Below are positions 1-6,525 of a stretch of DNA of 7,870 bases, in pieces (the stretch's first letter is position 1; each line of letters begins with the position of its first letter). Location: contig JALUWC010000437.1 of the NCBI GenBank assembly GCA_027019885.1, positions 1 to 7,870 of the forward strand, written 5' to 3'. The position numbers and the translations under genes are program-made. The notes under the pieces are model-generated. The model worked only from the letters and a program-made list of their open reading frames with translations. It did not search any database and was not told where the DNA came from. This DNA is from Geoglobus sp. Lineage in GTDB: Archaea; Halobacteriota; Archaeoglobi; Archaeoglobales; Archaeoglobaceae.

Positions 1-1062
1 CTCCCCTCTGAGCTGAAGGACGATCTCACCAGCCTGTCTTATACCCGTTGCACCAACTGCATGACCACAGGCTTTTAAACCGCCTGACGGATTCACGGGA
101 TACTTTCCTCCTATCTCAACTTCTCCATCTCTCACAAGCACATGCCCCTCTCCTTTTTTGCAGAGTCCTGCATTCTCATAAAGCAAAAGTTCTGCAATTG
201 TGAATGAGTCGTGAAATTCAAAAACATCCACATCCTTTACATCACATTTTGCCATTCTCAAAGCTTTTCTGACAGCTGTTCTGACTGCCATCATATCAAG
301 TATATCTCTCCTGCTCTGAAGAGCGATGAAATCGCTGGATTGAATTATGGAGTCAATGAAGACCGGCGTATCTGTGTATCTTCTTGCAACCTTTTCGTTT
401 GCCAGAATGAGGACTGAAGCTCCATCACTTATCGGGGCTGAATCAAGCATTTTAAGTGGTTCTGCTGTGTAAGGTGATGAGAGCACATCCTCAACCCTTA
501 TTTCTCTCCTGAACTGGGCTTTTGGATTATTTACCGCATTCTTATGGTTTTTAACGCTGATCATTGCCAGATCCTCCTCGGTGCTTTTGTGTTCGTGCAT
601 GTGAAGCCTTGCCATCATTGCATACAGTCCTGCGAGAGTCGCTCCCGGAAATGCCTCCCACTCCTGATCGATGGTTGAGTCCATGATCTCGCTCGCAGAC
701 CCAACATCAGTCACCTTTTCAGCTCCAGCAGCAATCACAATGTCATGAATGCCGGAAGCAACAGAAATGTATGCCTCCTTTAAAGCAACGCCACCACTCG
801 CGTCTCCAGCTTCAACCCTTATTGATGGAACGTTGATTGATGCAAGTCCTGAATAATCCGCTATTAATGCAGAAATGTGCTCCTGTGAGATAAACCTCCC
901 TCCGCTCATGTTGCCTATGTACATCGCCTCAATCTCTCTCCCCTCAAGATTTGCATCCTCTATTGCCTCTATTCCAGCGGATATAACAATATCTCTGAAG
1001 CTCATTTCCCACAGTTCACCGAATTTTGACATTCCCACTCCAATGACAGCAACTTTTCGCAT
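1..1062 (-). CDS. SCP2-type acetyl-CoA acetyltransferase (thiolase) of the archaeal mevalonate operon, 3' end cut off by the window
   Basis: This gene reads leftward off the window; 354 codons are visible of a family length near 385-390. The family condenses two acetyl-CoA to acetoacetyl-CoA, the substrate of the HMG-CoA synthase encoded just upstream. Seen: an N-terminus MRKVAVIGVGMSKFGELWE, MYIGNMSGG, QEWEAFPGATLAGLYAMMA, FHDSFTIAEL (residues about 283-292) and the C-terminal motif NPSGGLKACGHAVGATG with His334. The order and spelling are those of archaeal SCP2-like thiolases. The oddity is the nucleophile segment, which reads VEAGDASGG with Asp87 where VEAACASGG is expected, and HDSF (Ser286) in place of HDCF, so both usual catalytic cysteines are absent. 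I chose the second of two tandem ATGs (1062) because GAGGTGA lies only 1 nt from the first ATG (1065) and 4 nt from this one, and homologues begin MRxVAVIG. Translation is probably coupled to the HMG-CoA synthase gene, whose stop is 4 nt upstream. The family is confident; thiolase activity is not. Confidence 0.9.
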   Translation of the reverse strand, partial: MRKVAVIGVGMSKFGELWEMSFRDIVISAGIEAIEDANLEGREIEAMYIGNMSGGRFISQEHISALIADYSGLASINVPSIRVEAGDASGGVALKEAYISVASGIHDIVIAAGAEKVTDVGSASEIMDSTIDQEWEAFPGATLAGLYAMMARLHMHEHKSTEEDLAMISVKNHKNAVNNPKAQFRREIRVEDVLSSPYTAEPLKMLDSAPISDGASVLILANEKVARRYTDTPVFIDSIIQSSDFIALQSRRDILDMMAVRTAVRKALRMAKCDVKDVDVFEFHDSFTIAELLLYENAGLCKKGEGHVLVRDGEVEIGGKYPVNPSGGLKACGHAVGATGIRQAGEIVLQLRGE

Positions 1063-1066
1063 CATT

Positions 1067-2104
1067 TCACCTCATCTTGATTTTTCTTCTGAGTTTTGCG
1101 TAAAATCCGTAGTCAATGTAAATACCATTCTTTATCTTGTCCCAAACCCCCGGATTTCTTTCAATGGACTCGACTCTCTCTTTCACCTCGATAATAAAGG
1201 CATCACTTCCCGCTCCGCTTCCAAAGGACGTGAGCAGAATCCTGTCTTCTGGCTCAGCTATGTCCAGAACAGCACAGAATCCGAGAAGCGATGATCCTGA
1301 ATATGTGTTTCCTATGTGTCTCACAACCAGTCCCTGTTCAATCTGCTTGCCAGAAAAACCAAGCATTCTCGCAACTCTAACTGGGAATTTTCCGTTGGGC
1401 ATGTGGAATACAGCATAGCTGAAGTCCTCAGGCTTCAAATTGTTTCTTTCCATTATTTCCTCTGCAGCTGTTGACACGTGCCTGAAGTATGCCGGTTCTC
1501 CGGTAAATCTTCCTCCGTGGCTTGGGTATGGCTGCCCCTCCCTCCTCCAGAAATCCGGCGTGTCGGTGGTGAAGCTGAGAGTATCCTTTATCTCAGCTAT
1601 AACTCCATCATTGCCTATGACAAATGCTGCTCCACCTGCGGACGCTGAATACTCTAAAGGGTCTCCGGGAGCTCCCTGACTTGTATCAGCACCTATTGCG
1701 AGACCGTATTTTATCATTCCTGATTGAACCATAGCCATACAGTTCTGAATTCCTGCAGTTCCAGCCTTGCATGCAAATTCGAGATCTGCGGAGTGGAAAA
1801 ACCGGTTTATTCCAAGCGCCTCGCCAACAATTGTTGCAGTTGGTTTGACAGCGTAAGGGTGACTTTCCGATCCGACAAAAACAGCCCCTATGTCGTCTTT
1901 TACAATCTTTCCCCTTTTTACTGCTTCTCTTGCGCACATTACAGATATTGTGGCGGTATCCTCATCAATGTCAGGAACACTTTTCTCATAAACTCCAAGA
2001 CCGTTTTTTATTGCTTCTGCATTCTCTCCCCATATTTTTGCTATCTCCTCGGCTTTTATTCTGTACTTGGGGATGTATGTTCCGTATGAGACTATCCCAA
2101 TCAT
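1067..2104 (-). CDS. Hydroxymethylglutaryl-CoA synthase, archaeal type
   Basis: Cytosolic enzyme that condenses acetyl-CoA with acetoacetyl-CoA to HMG-CoA, the committed entry to archaeal isoprenoid lipid synthesis by the mevalonate pathway. Numbering from the first of two tandem ATGs (2107), the protein is 346 residues, normal for the archaeal class. Seen: [16 protein letters not shown] at the start, catalytic-type Glu81 in [15 protein letters not shown], nucleophile Cys113 in [13 protein letters not shown], the substrate-loop [21 protein letters not shown], His235 in [11 protein letters not shown], and [13 protein letters not shown] near 264-276. All catalytic positions are intact, unlike in the adjacent thiolase. 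The regulator's TAA directly precedes the first ATG. GGAGGTG (2111-2117) is 3 nt from the 2107 ATG and 6 nt from the 2104 ATG, so I prefer 2104 (345 residues). In archaea this enzyme is known to form a complex with the thiolase and a DUF35 protein; the gene order here fits that. Confidence 0.96.
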   Translation of the reverse strand: MIGIVSYGTYIPKYRIKAEEIAKIWGENAEAIKNGLGVYEKSVPDIDEDTATISVMCAREAVKRGKIVKDDIGAVFVGSESHPYAVKPTATIVGEALGINRFFHSADLEFACKAGTAGIQNCMAMVQSGMIKYGLAIGADTSQGAPGDPLEYSASAGGAAFVIGNDGVIAEIKDTLSFTTDTPDFWRREGQPYPSHGGRFTGEPAYFRHVSTAAEEIMERNNLKPEDFSYAVFHMPNGKFPVRVARMLGFSGKQIEQGLVVRHIGNTYSGSSLLGFCAVLDIAEPEDRILLTSFGSGAGSDAFIIEVKERVESIERNPGVWDKIKNGIYIDYGFYAKLRRKIKMR

Positions 2105-2107
2105 CAT

Positions 2108-2806
2108 TTACACCTCCAGTTTCCTCAATCTTGAAATAAGCTCATCCTCCTCGATTTCGGTAACAACCAGATCTATACCTTCAATTTCGGCAATTTTAAT
2201 GGCAAGTCTGTCCAGATTACCACCATTTATGGGATTGAGGACTATGATCGCTGGTTTGAGATTTGTAACTCTAACAGCCACAAGAGGAGACCTGCCTGTT
2301 GTCACCTTTGTGAAAACCAGAGCCCTTTCACTTGTCAGACCGAAGAGCCTGTAAAAATCATAGCTGCTCATTTCGAGAATCGCCTTAAGGCTGTCTACAA
2401 TGGTATGCCCCATTGCGCTTCTTCCAAAGTCAGTTATCAGTGTTCCATCGACACGTTCTGCAAGTATTTTTGAGGAAAGGGGGCTGGAATATTCGTTTAT
2501 GTCAATAATTACATCAAACTCAGCACCGATCAGCTCTTTGTATCTCGAAAGAGTTCTCCATCCTCTCTCTCTGTCTATCTCAATCAGAGTCTCAACAACC
2601 TTCTTGATGAACGCCATACCGGGGGATTTCCTCCTATTTGACTCGTAATCGCTTATAACCGAGGGTGTTATGTTCAATCTTTCTGCGAGCTCCTTTTGAG
2701 AGATATCGAATATTGTTCTCCATTTCTTCATCCCACTGCCATAGTTGTCAGAGAATACCATATTGCCTGCGATGAGCTCTGCAAACCTCCTCGCGAGAAA
2801 ATCCAT
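2108..2806 (-). CDS. XRE-type helix-turn-helix transcriptional regulator heading the mevalonate operon
   Basis: A 232-residue protein. Residues about 26-63 form an XRE/Cro-type HTH: MKKWRTIFDISQKELAERLN followed by ITPSVISDYESNRRKSPG, with the recognition helix near 47-57. A basic/acidic helix (64-83) leads to a mixed alpha/beta C-terminal domain (about 95-232) with ITDFGRSAMGHTIVDSLKAI and hydrophobic strands such as LVAVRV and PAIIVLNP. It resembles the archaeal regulator family (COG1709-like, from memory) often found beside HMG-CoA synthase. The C-terminal domain could sense a metabolite, but no ligand can be read from the sequence. A TATA box centred about 25 nt before the ATG, and no Shine-Dalgarno, imply a leaderless mRNA. 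The gene abuts HMG-CoA synthase with no gap, so it very likely controls its own operon; that role is inference. The first codons (before residue 26) are poorly supported as folded domain, but no better start is seen. Confidence 0.88.
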   Translation of the reverse strand: MDFLARRFAELIAGNMVFSDNYGSGMKKWRTIFDISQKELAERLNITPSVISDYESNRRKSPGMAFIKKVVETLIEIDRERGWRTLSRYKELIGAEFDVIIDINEYSSPLSSKILAERVDGTLITDFGRSAMGHTIVDSLKAILEMSSYDFYRLFGLTSERALVFTKVTTGRSPLVAVRVTNLKPAIIVLNPINGGNLDRLAIKIAEIEGIDLVVTEIEEDELISRLRKLEV

Positions 2807-2826
2807 GGGGACAGATTGATCTGCTT

Positions 2827-2836
2827 GTATAAAAAA
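2827..2836 (-). promoter_or_regulatory. TATA box of the regulator-HMGCS-thiolase operon
   Basis: On the minus strand the sequence reads TTTTTTATAC, a good archaeal TATA box, preceded by a purine-containing GCAAG that could act as a BRE. Its centre is about 25 nt before the regulator ATG (2806), so transcription should begin at or next to the start codon. The same 10-mer occurs on the plus strand before the inositol synthase gene. Confidence 0.65.
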
Positions 2837-2846
2837 CTTGCGATTA

Positions 2847-2862
2847 TCGAATCTTCATTCGA
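2847..2862. repeat. Perfect inverted repeat TCGAAT-CTTC-ATTCGA, candidate operator
   Basis: Two 6-bp arms separated by 4 nt form a perfect dyad, overlapping the stop codon of the small upstream gene and sitting about 10 nt upstream of the TATA box of the mevalonate operon. A neighbouring CGAT-T-ATCG (2841-2849) overlaps it. The location suits a binding site for the XRE regulator encoded immediately downstream, or another dimeric factor. Alternatively, read on the minus strand it is a small hairpin followed 10 nt later by T6, so it could help end the transcript of the 70-residue gene. The dyad is seen; the function is inference. Confidence 0.45.
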
Positions 2863-3067
2863 CCAAAATCGATTTAAACCTCTGGTAGATCAGTTCTCCC
2901 GTTTCACCCAGTATCTCTTTTGCCTCATAAATATTTCCATTTTCAATGCTCGCAACAGCACATCCAATAATTCTCAGAAGCAGGTCAATAAATTCAATTC
3001 CGAAAATGACACTGCCACCATCTACTACTGATTTTTCAACCTCTTTCTTCAATTCCTCACTCAGCAT
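2855..3067 (-). CDS. Small hypothetical protein, 70 residues
   Basis: I do not recognise this protein. From the ATG at 3067 it reads MLSEELKKEVEKSVVDGGSV, then a hydrophobic helix FIDLLLRIIGCAVASI (about 25-40) and an amphipathic helix ending YQRFKSILVE. It looks all-helical and soluble, perhaps dimeric; the hydrophobic stretch is short for a membrane span and is followed by charged residues. The reading frame stays open to 3187, but the longer form would enter the inositol synthase gene on the other strand and has low-complexity sequence, so I take the 3067 start, with GGGAG at 3070-3074 just 2 nt upstream. It ends 48 nt before the regulator and lies on the same strand, so it could be co-transcribed with the mevalonate operon, although that operon also has its own TATA box. 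It could instead be a minor or spurious ORF. Confidence 0.55.
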   Translation of the reverse strand: MLSEELKKEVEKSVVDGGSVIFGIEFIDLLLRIIGCAVASIENGNIYEAKEILGETGELIYQRFKSILVE

Positions 3068-3080
3068 TGCTCCCACAAAA

Positions 3081-3090
3081 TTTTTTATAC
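3081..3090 (+). promoter_or_regulatory. TATA box in the compact divergent promoter (inositol synthase rightward, 70-residue gene leftward)
   Basis: TTTTTTATAC on the plus strand predicts a start near 3112 and a leader of about 27 nt that holds a strong Shine-Dalgarno. The 71-nt gap between the two divergent starts also contains TTTTAAAA (3097-3104), which on the minus strand would place a start near 3075, 8 nt before the small gene. The two promoters must overlap, so RNA polymerase binding in one direction could exclude the other. Confidence 0.55.
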
Positions 3091-3125
3091 CGCACCTTTT
3101 AAAACTTTCATTGATCCCAATTCTT

Positions 3126-3133
3126 GGAGGGGG
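3126..3133 (+). promoter_or_regulatory. Shine-Dalgarno that fixes the inositol synthase start
   Basis: GGAGGGGG lies 5 nt before the ATG at 3139. It decides against the in-frame TTG at 3124, which would add five residues and place the Shine-Dalgarno inside the coding region. Confidence 0.75.
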
Positions 3134-3138
3134 TAACC

Positions 3139-4317
3139 ATGAAAATATGGTACGTTGGTGCTTACGGTATCGTTTCAACAACAGCAATGGTTGGAGGAAT
3201 GCTCATCGAAAGAAATAACTTCCAGAAAACAGGGCTTGTTAGTGAGCTCCCGTATTTTGATGGGCTATCCAAATACTCCCCCCTCAGCTTTGAGTTTGGT
3301 GGGCATGAGATACGAAGGGTTGAGAACGCGTACCAGGCAACCCTTCAGCACTGGGAGGCAAACAGACACTTTGAAAGACACCTGCTTGAAGAAGTCAGAG
3401 AGGGGCTTGAAAAAATACAGGCAAAGAAAGGAACAGCGATAAACTGCGGGAGCGGTGTACAGGCTCTTGGAGAGCTTGAAACACTTGAGAGCAGAGATTT
3501 AACCCTGTCTGAAATTGTTGAAAGGCTTGAGAAAGATCTGCTGGAATTTGCAGATGATGACACCGTTGTGATAAATTCCGCATCAACTGAACCTCTTCTG
3601 AATTACAGCGAAAAATACCACGGGAGTCTTGATGGCTTTGAGAAAATGATTCAGGATGACGTAAAGGAGCACGCTTCTGCAAGCATCCTGTATGCTTATG
3701 TTGCACTGAAAAACGGAATTCCTTATGGCAACTTTACTCCAAGTCCCGGTTCATCAATTCCAGCATTGAAAGAGCTTGCAGTTGAGAAAAAGACTCCTCA
3801 TGCAGGAAATGATGGGAAAACAGGGGAAACTCTTGTTAAGACAACTCTCGCACCTATGTTCGCCTACAGAAATCTGAAAGTGATTGGATGGATGAGCTAC
3901 AACATTCTTGGAGATCTTGACGGGCTTGTCTTAAGTCATAGCGAGAACAAGGAGAGCAAGGTGATCAGCAAGGACAAGGTTCTTGAGAAGATATATGGCT
4001 ACTCGCCCTTCAGCATAACCCAGATAGAGTACTTCCCATCCTTGGTTGACAACAAAACAGCATTTGATTTCATACACTTTGAGGGGTTCCTGGGCACAAA
4101 GATGAAATTTTACTTCATATGGGATGCCGTAGATGCGATTGTTGCCGCTCCACTCACAATAGACATAGCGAGATTTCTCCTTTTTGCAAAGAAAAAAGGG
4201 ATTTATGGCGTGGTCAGGGAGCTTGGTTTCTTCTTCAAGAGTCCAATGGATACCAACAACGTCAACACCCACTCTCAGTTTGAGGAGCTTGTGAAGTGGT
4301 TTGTGGATATCTTCTGA
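3139..4317 (+). CDS. Myo-inositol-1-phosphate synthase (L-myo-inositol-3-phosphate / 1-phosphate synthase), archaeal
   Basis: NAD-dependent cytosolic enzyme converting D-glucose 6-phosphate to inositol 1-phosphate, the first step toward archaetidylinositol lipids and, in thermophilic Archaeoglobales, the osmolyte di-myo-inositol phosphate. From 3139 it is 392 residues, the same length as the A. fulgidus enzyme as I recall it. Seen: NAD-binding VGAYGIVSTTAMVGG (6-20), FEFGGHEIR, INCGSG, INSASTEPLLNYSE, NFTPSPGSSIPALKEL, HAGNDGKTGETLVKTTLAPM, WMSYNILGD with Asn255, the lysines Lys274, Lys278 and Lys306 (SLVDNKTAFDF), Asp332 and Lys367 (FFFKSPMDTN). These numbers agree with the catalytic residues reported for the A. 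fulgidus enzyme, so I expect it to be active. It is driven by a TATA box at 3081-3090 and ends about 66 nt before the next gene, which has its own promoter, so it is probably monocistronic. Confidence 0.97.
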   Translation: MKIWYVGAYGIVSTTAMVGGMLIERNNFQKTGLVSELPYFDGLSKYSPLSFEFGGHEIRRVENAYQATLQHWEANRHFERHLLEEVREGLEKIQAKKGTAINCGSGVQALGELETLESRDLTLSEIVERLEKDLLEFADDDTVVINSASTEPLLNYSEKYHGSLDGFEKMIQDDVKEHASASILYAYVALKNGIPYGNFTPSPGSSIPALKELAVEKKTPHAGNDGKTGETLVKTTLAPMFAYRNLKVIGWMSYNILGDLDGLVLSHSENKESKVISKDKVLEKIYGYSPFSITQIEYFPSLVDNKTAFDFIHFEGFLGTKMKFYFIWDAVDAIVAAPLTIDIARFLLFAKKKGIYGVVRELGFFFKSPMDTNNVNTHSQFEELVKWFVDIF

Positions 4318-4322
4318 ATATC

Positions 4323-4329
4323 CATTTTT
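4323..4329 (+). terminator. Weak T-rich terminator after inositol synthase
   Basis: CATTTTTCTT begins 5 nt after the stop codon, with no stem before it. Archaeal termination often needs only a T run, so this is a possible but weak site. Confidence 0.25.
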
Positions 4330-4351
4330 CTTGCATGTTATTTCGCAATAG

Positions 4352-4363
4352 TTTTATTAATAT
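4352..4363 (+). promoter_or_regulatory. TATA box of the wHTH-MFS-MinD operon
   Basis: TTTTATTAATAT is centred about 26 nt before the GTG at 4383. No Shine-Dalgarno precedes that GTG, so a leaderless transcript is predicted, as for the mevalonate regulator. Confidence 0.55.
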
Positions 4364-4382
4364 CGAGCATTAAAATCATAAT

Positions 4383-4685
4383 GTGAGCAACTCAGAGGAA
4401 ATTGTAAATATCTTGGTAAAAATTCTGGAAGTTCTGGAGAGAATAGAGCAGAAAATTAACGGAAGAGAAGAAATAAAATTCGACTCTTTAGCGCTATTGG
4501 AACTCCCGGATAACTTAAGATCAACTGCGATGGCGCTCATAAAACTTGGCAGTGGAACAGCTTCTGATGTCGCCAGAATAACGGGGAGAGGAAGGGCGAT
4601 AGAGAGTCATTACCTCAACACCCTCGTCAAGATGGGTTATTTGAAGAAAAAGAGGGTAGGGAGGAGAGTGGTTTATGAGGTCTGA
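4383..4685 (+). CDS. Winged-helix DNA-binding protein with N-terminal coiled coil
   Basis: A 100-residue protein starting with GTG. Residues 4-27 form a leucine/isoleucine heptad helix (EEIVNILVKILEVLERIEQK), likely a dimerising coiled coil. Residues about 36-100 are a winged helix of MarR/ArsR style: LPDNLRSTAMALIKLGSG, then the HTH TASDVARITGRGRAIESHYL (59-78) and a basic wing KKKRVGRRVVYEV. No metal-binding cysteines are present, so it is not a classical ArsR metal sensor. Its stop codon lies inside the next gene (11-nt overlap), so it is co-expressed with the membrane protein and ATPase. The likely role is local control of this operon. The first gene has no Shine-Dalgarno and a TATA box at -26. 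The DNA-binding fold is confident; the target is unknown. Confidence 0.85.
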   Translation: MSNSEEIVNILVKILEVLERIEQKINGREEIKFDSLALLELPDNLRSTAMALIKLGSGTASDVARITGRGRAIESHYLNTLVKMGYLKKKRVGRRVVYEV

Positions 4686-5727
4686 TCTGACAAGTTTCCT
4701 GCTCGTTTTCTCCTATGGATCTTTTTTGCTCACCTTCCCCAATTTTGGACCGGTTTCACTAAAAATAATTGAAACATTTAAAGTAAGTTCTTATACGTTT
4801 TTTTCATACTTTTATATTTTCCACATTGGTGGGATTATCTTCTCATTGATTTTCCTTGACAGAGTTGAGAACAGGATAAGACTTTTGAAAATTGCAGTGT
4901 CTCTCCTGATCGCTTTTGCATTCCTTGCCACTCTGAGTTACCTTGCAGTTGCTGCAGTTGGCTTTCTCATGGGAATATTTGTCGTTACATTTGGCAGCTA
5001 TTTTGCGAGATTCGTTGAACCTTGGAAGAGAGGCAGGATTTTCGCTGTGAGTGCATTCATGTCTAACATTTACCTGTATCTTTTCATGAATTATGTTGAG
5101 TATGATTTTCTGCCTGCACTCATTCTGGTTTCAGTGGCTCCTTTAATGCTGATATATACGATTCCCGAAATGACTTTTGAGAAGGTGCAATCAAACTTAA
5201 ACAGAAAATTTGTTTACTTTTCCCTGCCCGTTTTTGTTTTTTATCTGATAGGAGGGGTCATGTATGGCATTATGGAAGAAGCGTTCAGGAAAGCAGGAAT
5301 AACCACACACATCCTCTTTTATGCAGTTATTATAGTTTTTGCTGGGTTGATTTATGACTTGATCGGCAGAAAGAGTGTTGCCATTGCAGGTTTGCTTGCA
5401 ATCTCGGCATCTCTTCTTCTTTTCCCATCACATCTATTTTATTCAGCTCACCTGATCCAGTCCTCATATGCCTTTGTGGATGTGTTTGGCATGGTGATAT
5501 GGGCCGATCTAAGCAGAATCGGAAGTGAGGCAAAGCAGTATGGGATTGGCATGCTATTCATAGTTGTACCAATTTACATGGGATTCATTCTTTCGAGTAT
5601 GTTTCCATTCGAGATGCACATGATCATAGCAATCACTCTTTTAGTTCTTTCAGCCTTCGTTATTGGTTTGGCTGAAGAACCGACAACCACCCCAACAGAT
5701 TACATGATGTGGGTGGCAAGGAGGTAG
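4675..5727 (+). CDS. MFS-like integral membrane protein, about 12 TM helices
   Basis: A 350-residue very hydrophobic protein. I count about twelve membrane helices (near 5-28, 42-61, 70-90, 92-112, 121-138, 144-163, 180-199, 212-227, 234-252, 258-277, 291-308, 315-333) with a longer central loop at about 164-178, the 6+6 plan of the Major Facilitator Superfamily. The second-half copy of motif A is clear (GLIYDLIGRKSVAIAG, 224-239), while the first-half copy is degenerate (LDRVENRIRLLKI). A paired acid in helix 7-8 (MEEAFRKAG) may matter for coupling. Substrate cannot be read. It overlaps the winged-helix gene by 11 nt and starts at ATG 4675 after GGGAGGAG (4659-4666, 8 nt spacing). It ends 5 nt before the ATPase. 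Short for an MFS member, with compact loops; an atypical transporter or a membrane sensor are both possible. Confidence 0.82.
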   Translation: MRSDLTSFLLVFSYGSFLLTFPNFGPVSLKIIETFKVSSYTFFSYFYIFHIGGIIFSLIFLDRVENRIRLLKIAVSLLIAFAFLATLSYLAVAAVGFLMGIFVVTFGSYFARFVEPWKRGRIFAVSAFMSNIYLYLFMNYVEYDFLPALILVSVAPLMLIYTIPEMTFEKVQSNLNRKFVYFSLPVFVFYLIGGVMYGIMEEAFRKAGITTHILFYAVIIVFAGLIYDLIGRKSVAIAGLLAISASLLLFPSHLFYSAHLIQSSYAFVDVFGMVIWADLSRIGSEAKQYGIGMLFIVVPIYMGFILSSMFPFEMHMIIAITLLVLSAFVIGLAEEPTTTPTDYMMWVARR

Positions 5728-5732
5728 GAGAA

Positions 5733-6416
5733 ATGATAATTGGTCTGCACTCCTTTAAAGGTGGGAGTGGAAAAACGTTTGTGGCGACAAATCTGGGGTA
5801 CAGGCTGTCTGAAGAGGGGAAGAAGACGTGTATCATCGAACTTGACATGAAAGCTCCAAGTCTCTATTCATTTTTCGAAAGCTCGAAGTTTGTAAACGAT
5901 TTGCTGATGAAAAGAGTGCCTGTTAAGGATTATCTTACTGAAGTGAGAAAAAATCTGAGTGTGATAGTTGCATCTCCTTCCGTTCAGGAGATCAGAAGGG
6001 ATTTAGTGAGAAGCGATGTTGAGAGCTTGAAAATCTTGGGAAGACTGCAGGAAGTTCTTGCTGAGCTGAAGTCGATGGGCTTTGACTTTGTCATTCTTGA
6101 CAACTCTCCCGGTTTGAGTTATATGAGCGTGAACTCTATGCTTGTGAGCGATTCGATCTTCTTTGTTTCGAGAGCAGGGAGAGATGATATTGATGGGCTG
6201 AAAATTCTTTTTGATGTATCCAAGAGCATCGAGAAACAAAAATATGTTATATTGAACAGGGTTACAAGTGATGTCGACTTTGACTTTCCGATTGTTGCAA
6301 AAATACCGTGTAGCTGTGAAGTTTCCGACGATCCGTTTTTCGTTGAAATTCATAAAGAACATGAGATTTCAAAGGCTTTTAATGCTCTGGTAGAAAGAAT
6401 TTTGGAGATCGTCTGA
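5733..6416 (+). CDS. MinD/ParA-type deviant Walker A ATPase
   Basis: A 227-residue P-loop ATPase of the MinD/ParA/SIMIBI class. Seen: deviant Walker A FKGGSGKT with the signature Lys9 and Lys14 (residues 8-15), the switch I/A' segment IIELDMKAPSL with Asp38, and Walker B FVILDNSPGLSYMSVN with Asp123, where many relatives have DTPPG or DTPAG. Then come an NRV motif near 175-177 (VILNRVTSD) and AKIPCSCEVSDDPFF. No obvious MinD-like membrane-targeting amphipathic tail follows. Such ATPases dimerise on ATP and usually act on a partner protein or membrane surface. The partner here is probably the MFS-like protein encoded 5 nt upstream. The ATG at 5733 follows AAGGAGGT (5718-5725) that overlaps the upstream stop codon; an upstream ATG at 5709 would add eight residues without a Shine-Dalgarno. 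The fold is sure; the biological role is not known. Confidence 0.92.
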   Translation: MIIGLHSFKGGSGKTFVATNLGYRLSEEGKKTCIIELDMKAPSLYSFFESSKFVNDLLMKRVPVKDYLTEVRKNLSVIVASPSVQEIRRDLVRSDVESLKILGRLQEVLAELKSMGFDFVILDNSPGLSYMSVNSMLVSDSIFFVSRAGRDDIDGLKILFDVSKSIEKQKYVILNRVTSDVDFDFPIVAKIPCSCEVSDDPFFVEIHKEHEISKAFNALVERILEIV

Positions 6417-6438
6417 ACGTTTCCAAATTCAGACCACT

Positions 6439-6446
6439 TATTTTTG
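6439..6446 (+). terminator. T-rich stretch, possible end of the MinD operon
   Basis: TTATTTTTG lies 23 nt after the ATPase stop codon with no clear stem. It is a plausible archaeal T-run terminator ahead of the next promoter. Further on, TTGTTGAACAA (6469-6479) is a small dyad just upstream of the next TATA box and could be an operator. Confidence 0.3.
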
Positions 6447-6484
6447 CCTTGCGTTCTTGATGTTTATTTGTTGAACAATAAAAC

Positions 6485-6492
6485 TTTTATAC
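6485..6492 (+). promoter_or_regulatory. TATA box of the leader/PQQ-remnant/NosD transcript
   Basis: TTTTATAC, preceded by AATAAAAC as a possible BRE, predicts a transcription start near 6512-6515. This gives a leader of about 155 nt before the ATG at 6670, long for an archaeal mRNA and containing the structured segment described separately. Confidence 0.6.
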
Positions 6493-6525
6493 TCTTTATT
6501 ATGATGGATTTTCATAGCAGGATAC

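Noticed and set aside
875..1294. Plus-strand frame opposite the thiolase and HMG-CoA synthase
   Set aside because: It lies antisense to two strongly supported genes and spans their junction; its Ser/Ile/Pro-rich sequence has no family resemblance.
3124..3138. In-frame TTG start five codons upstream of inositol synthase
   Set aside because: It would place the strong GGAGGGGG Shine-Dalgarno inside the coding region, and the 3139 start gives family-standard length and residue numbering.
3068..3187. Upstream extension of the 70-residue gene to a start at 3187
   Set aside because: It would run through the divergent promoter and into the inositol synthase coding region, and the extra residues show no domain-like sequence.
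3395..3706. Long antisense frame inside inositol synthase
   Set aside because: It is a shadow of a confidently identified gene, rich in His, Gln and Ser, with no start signals.
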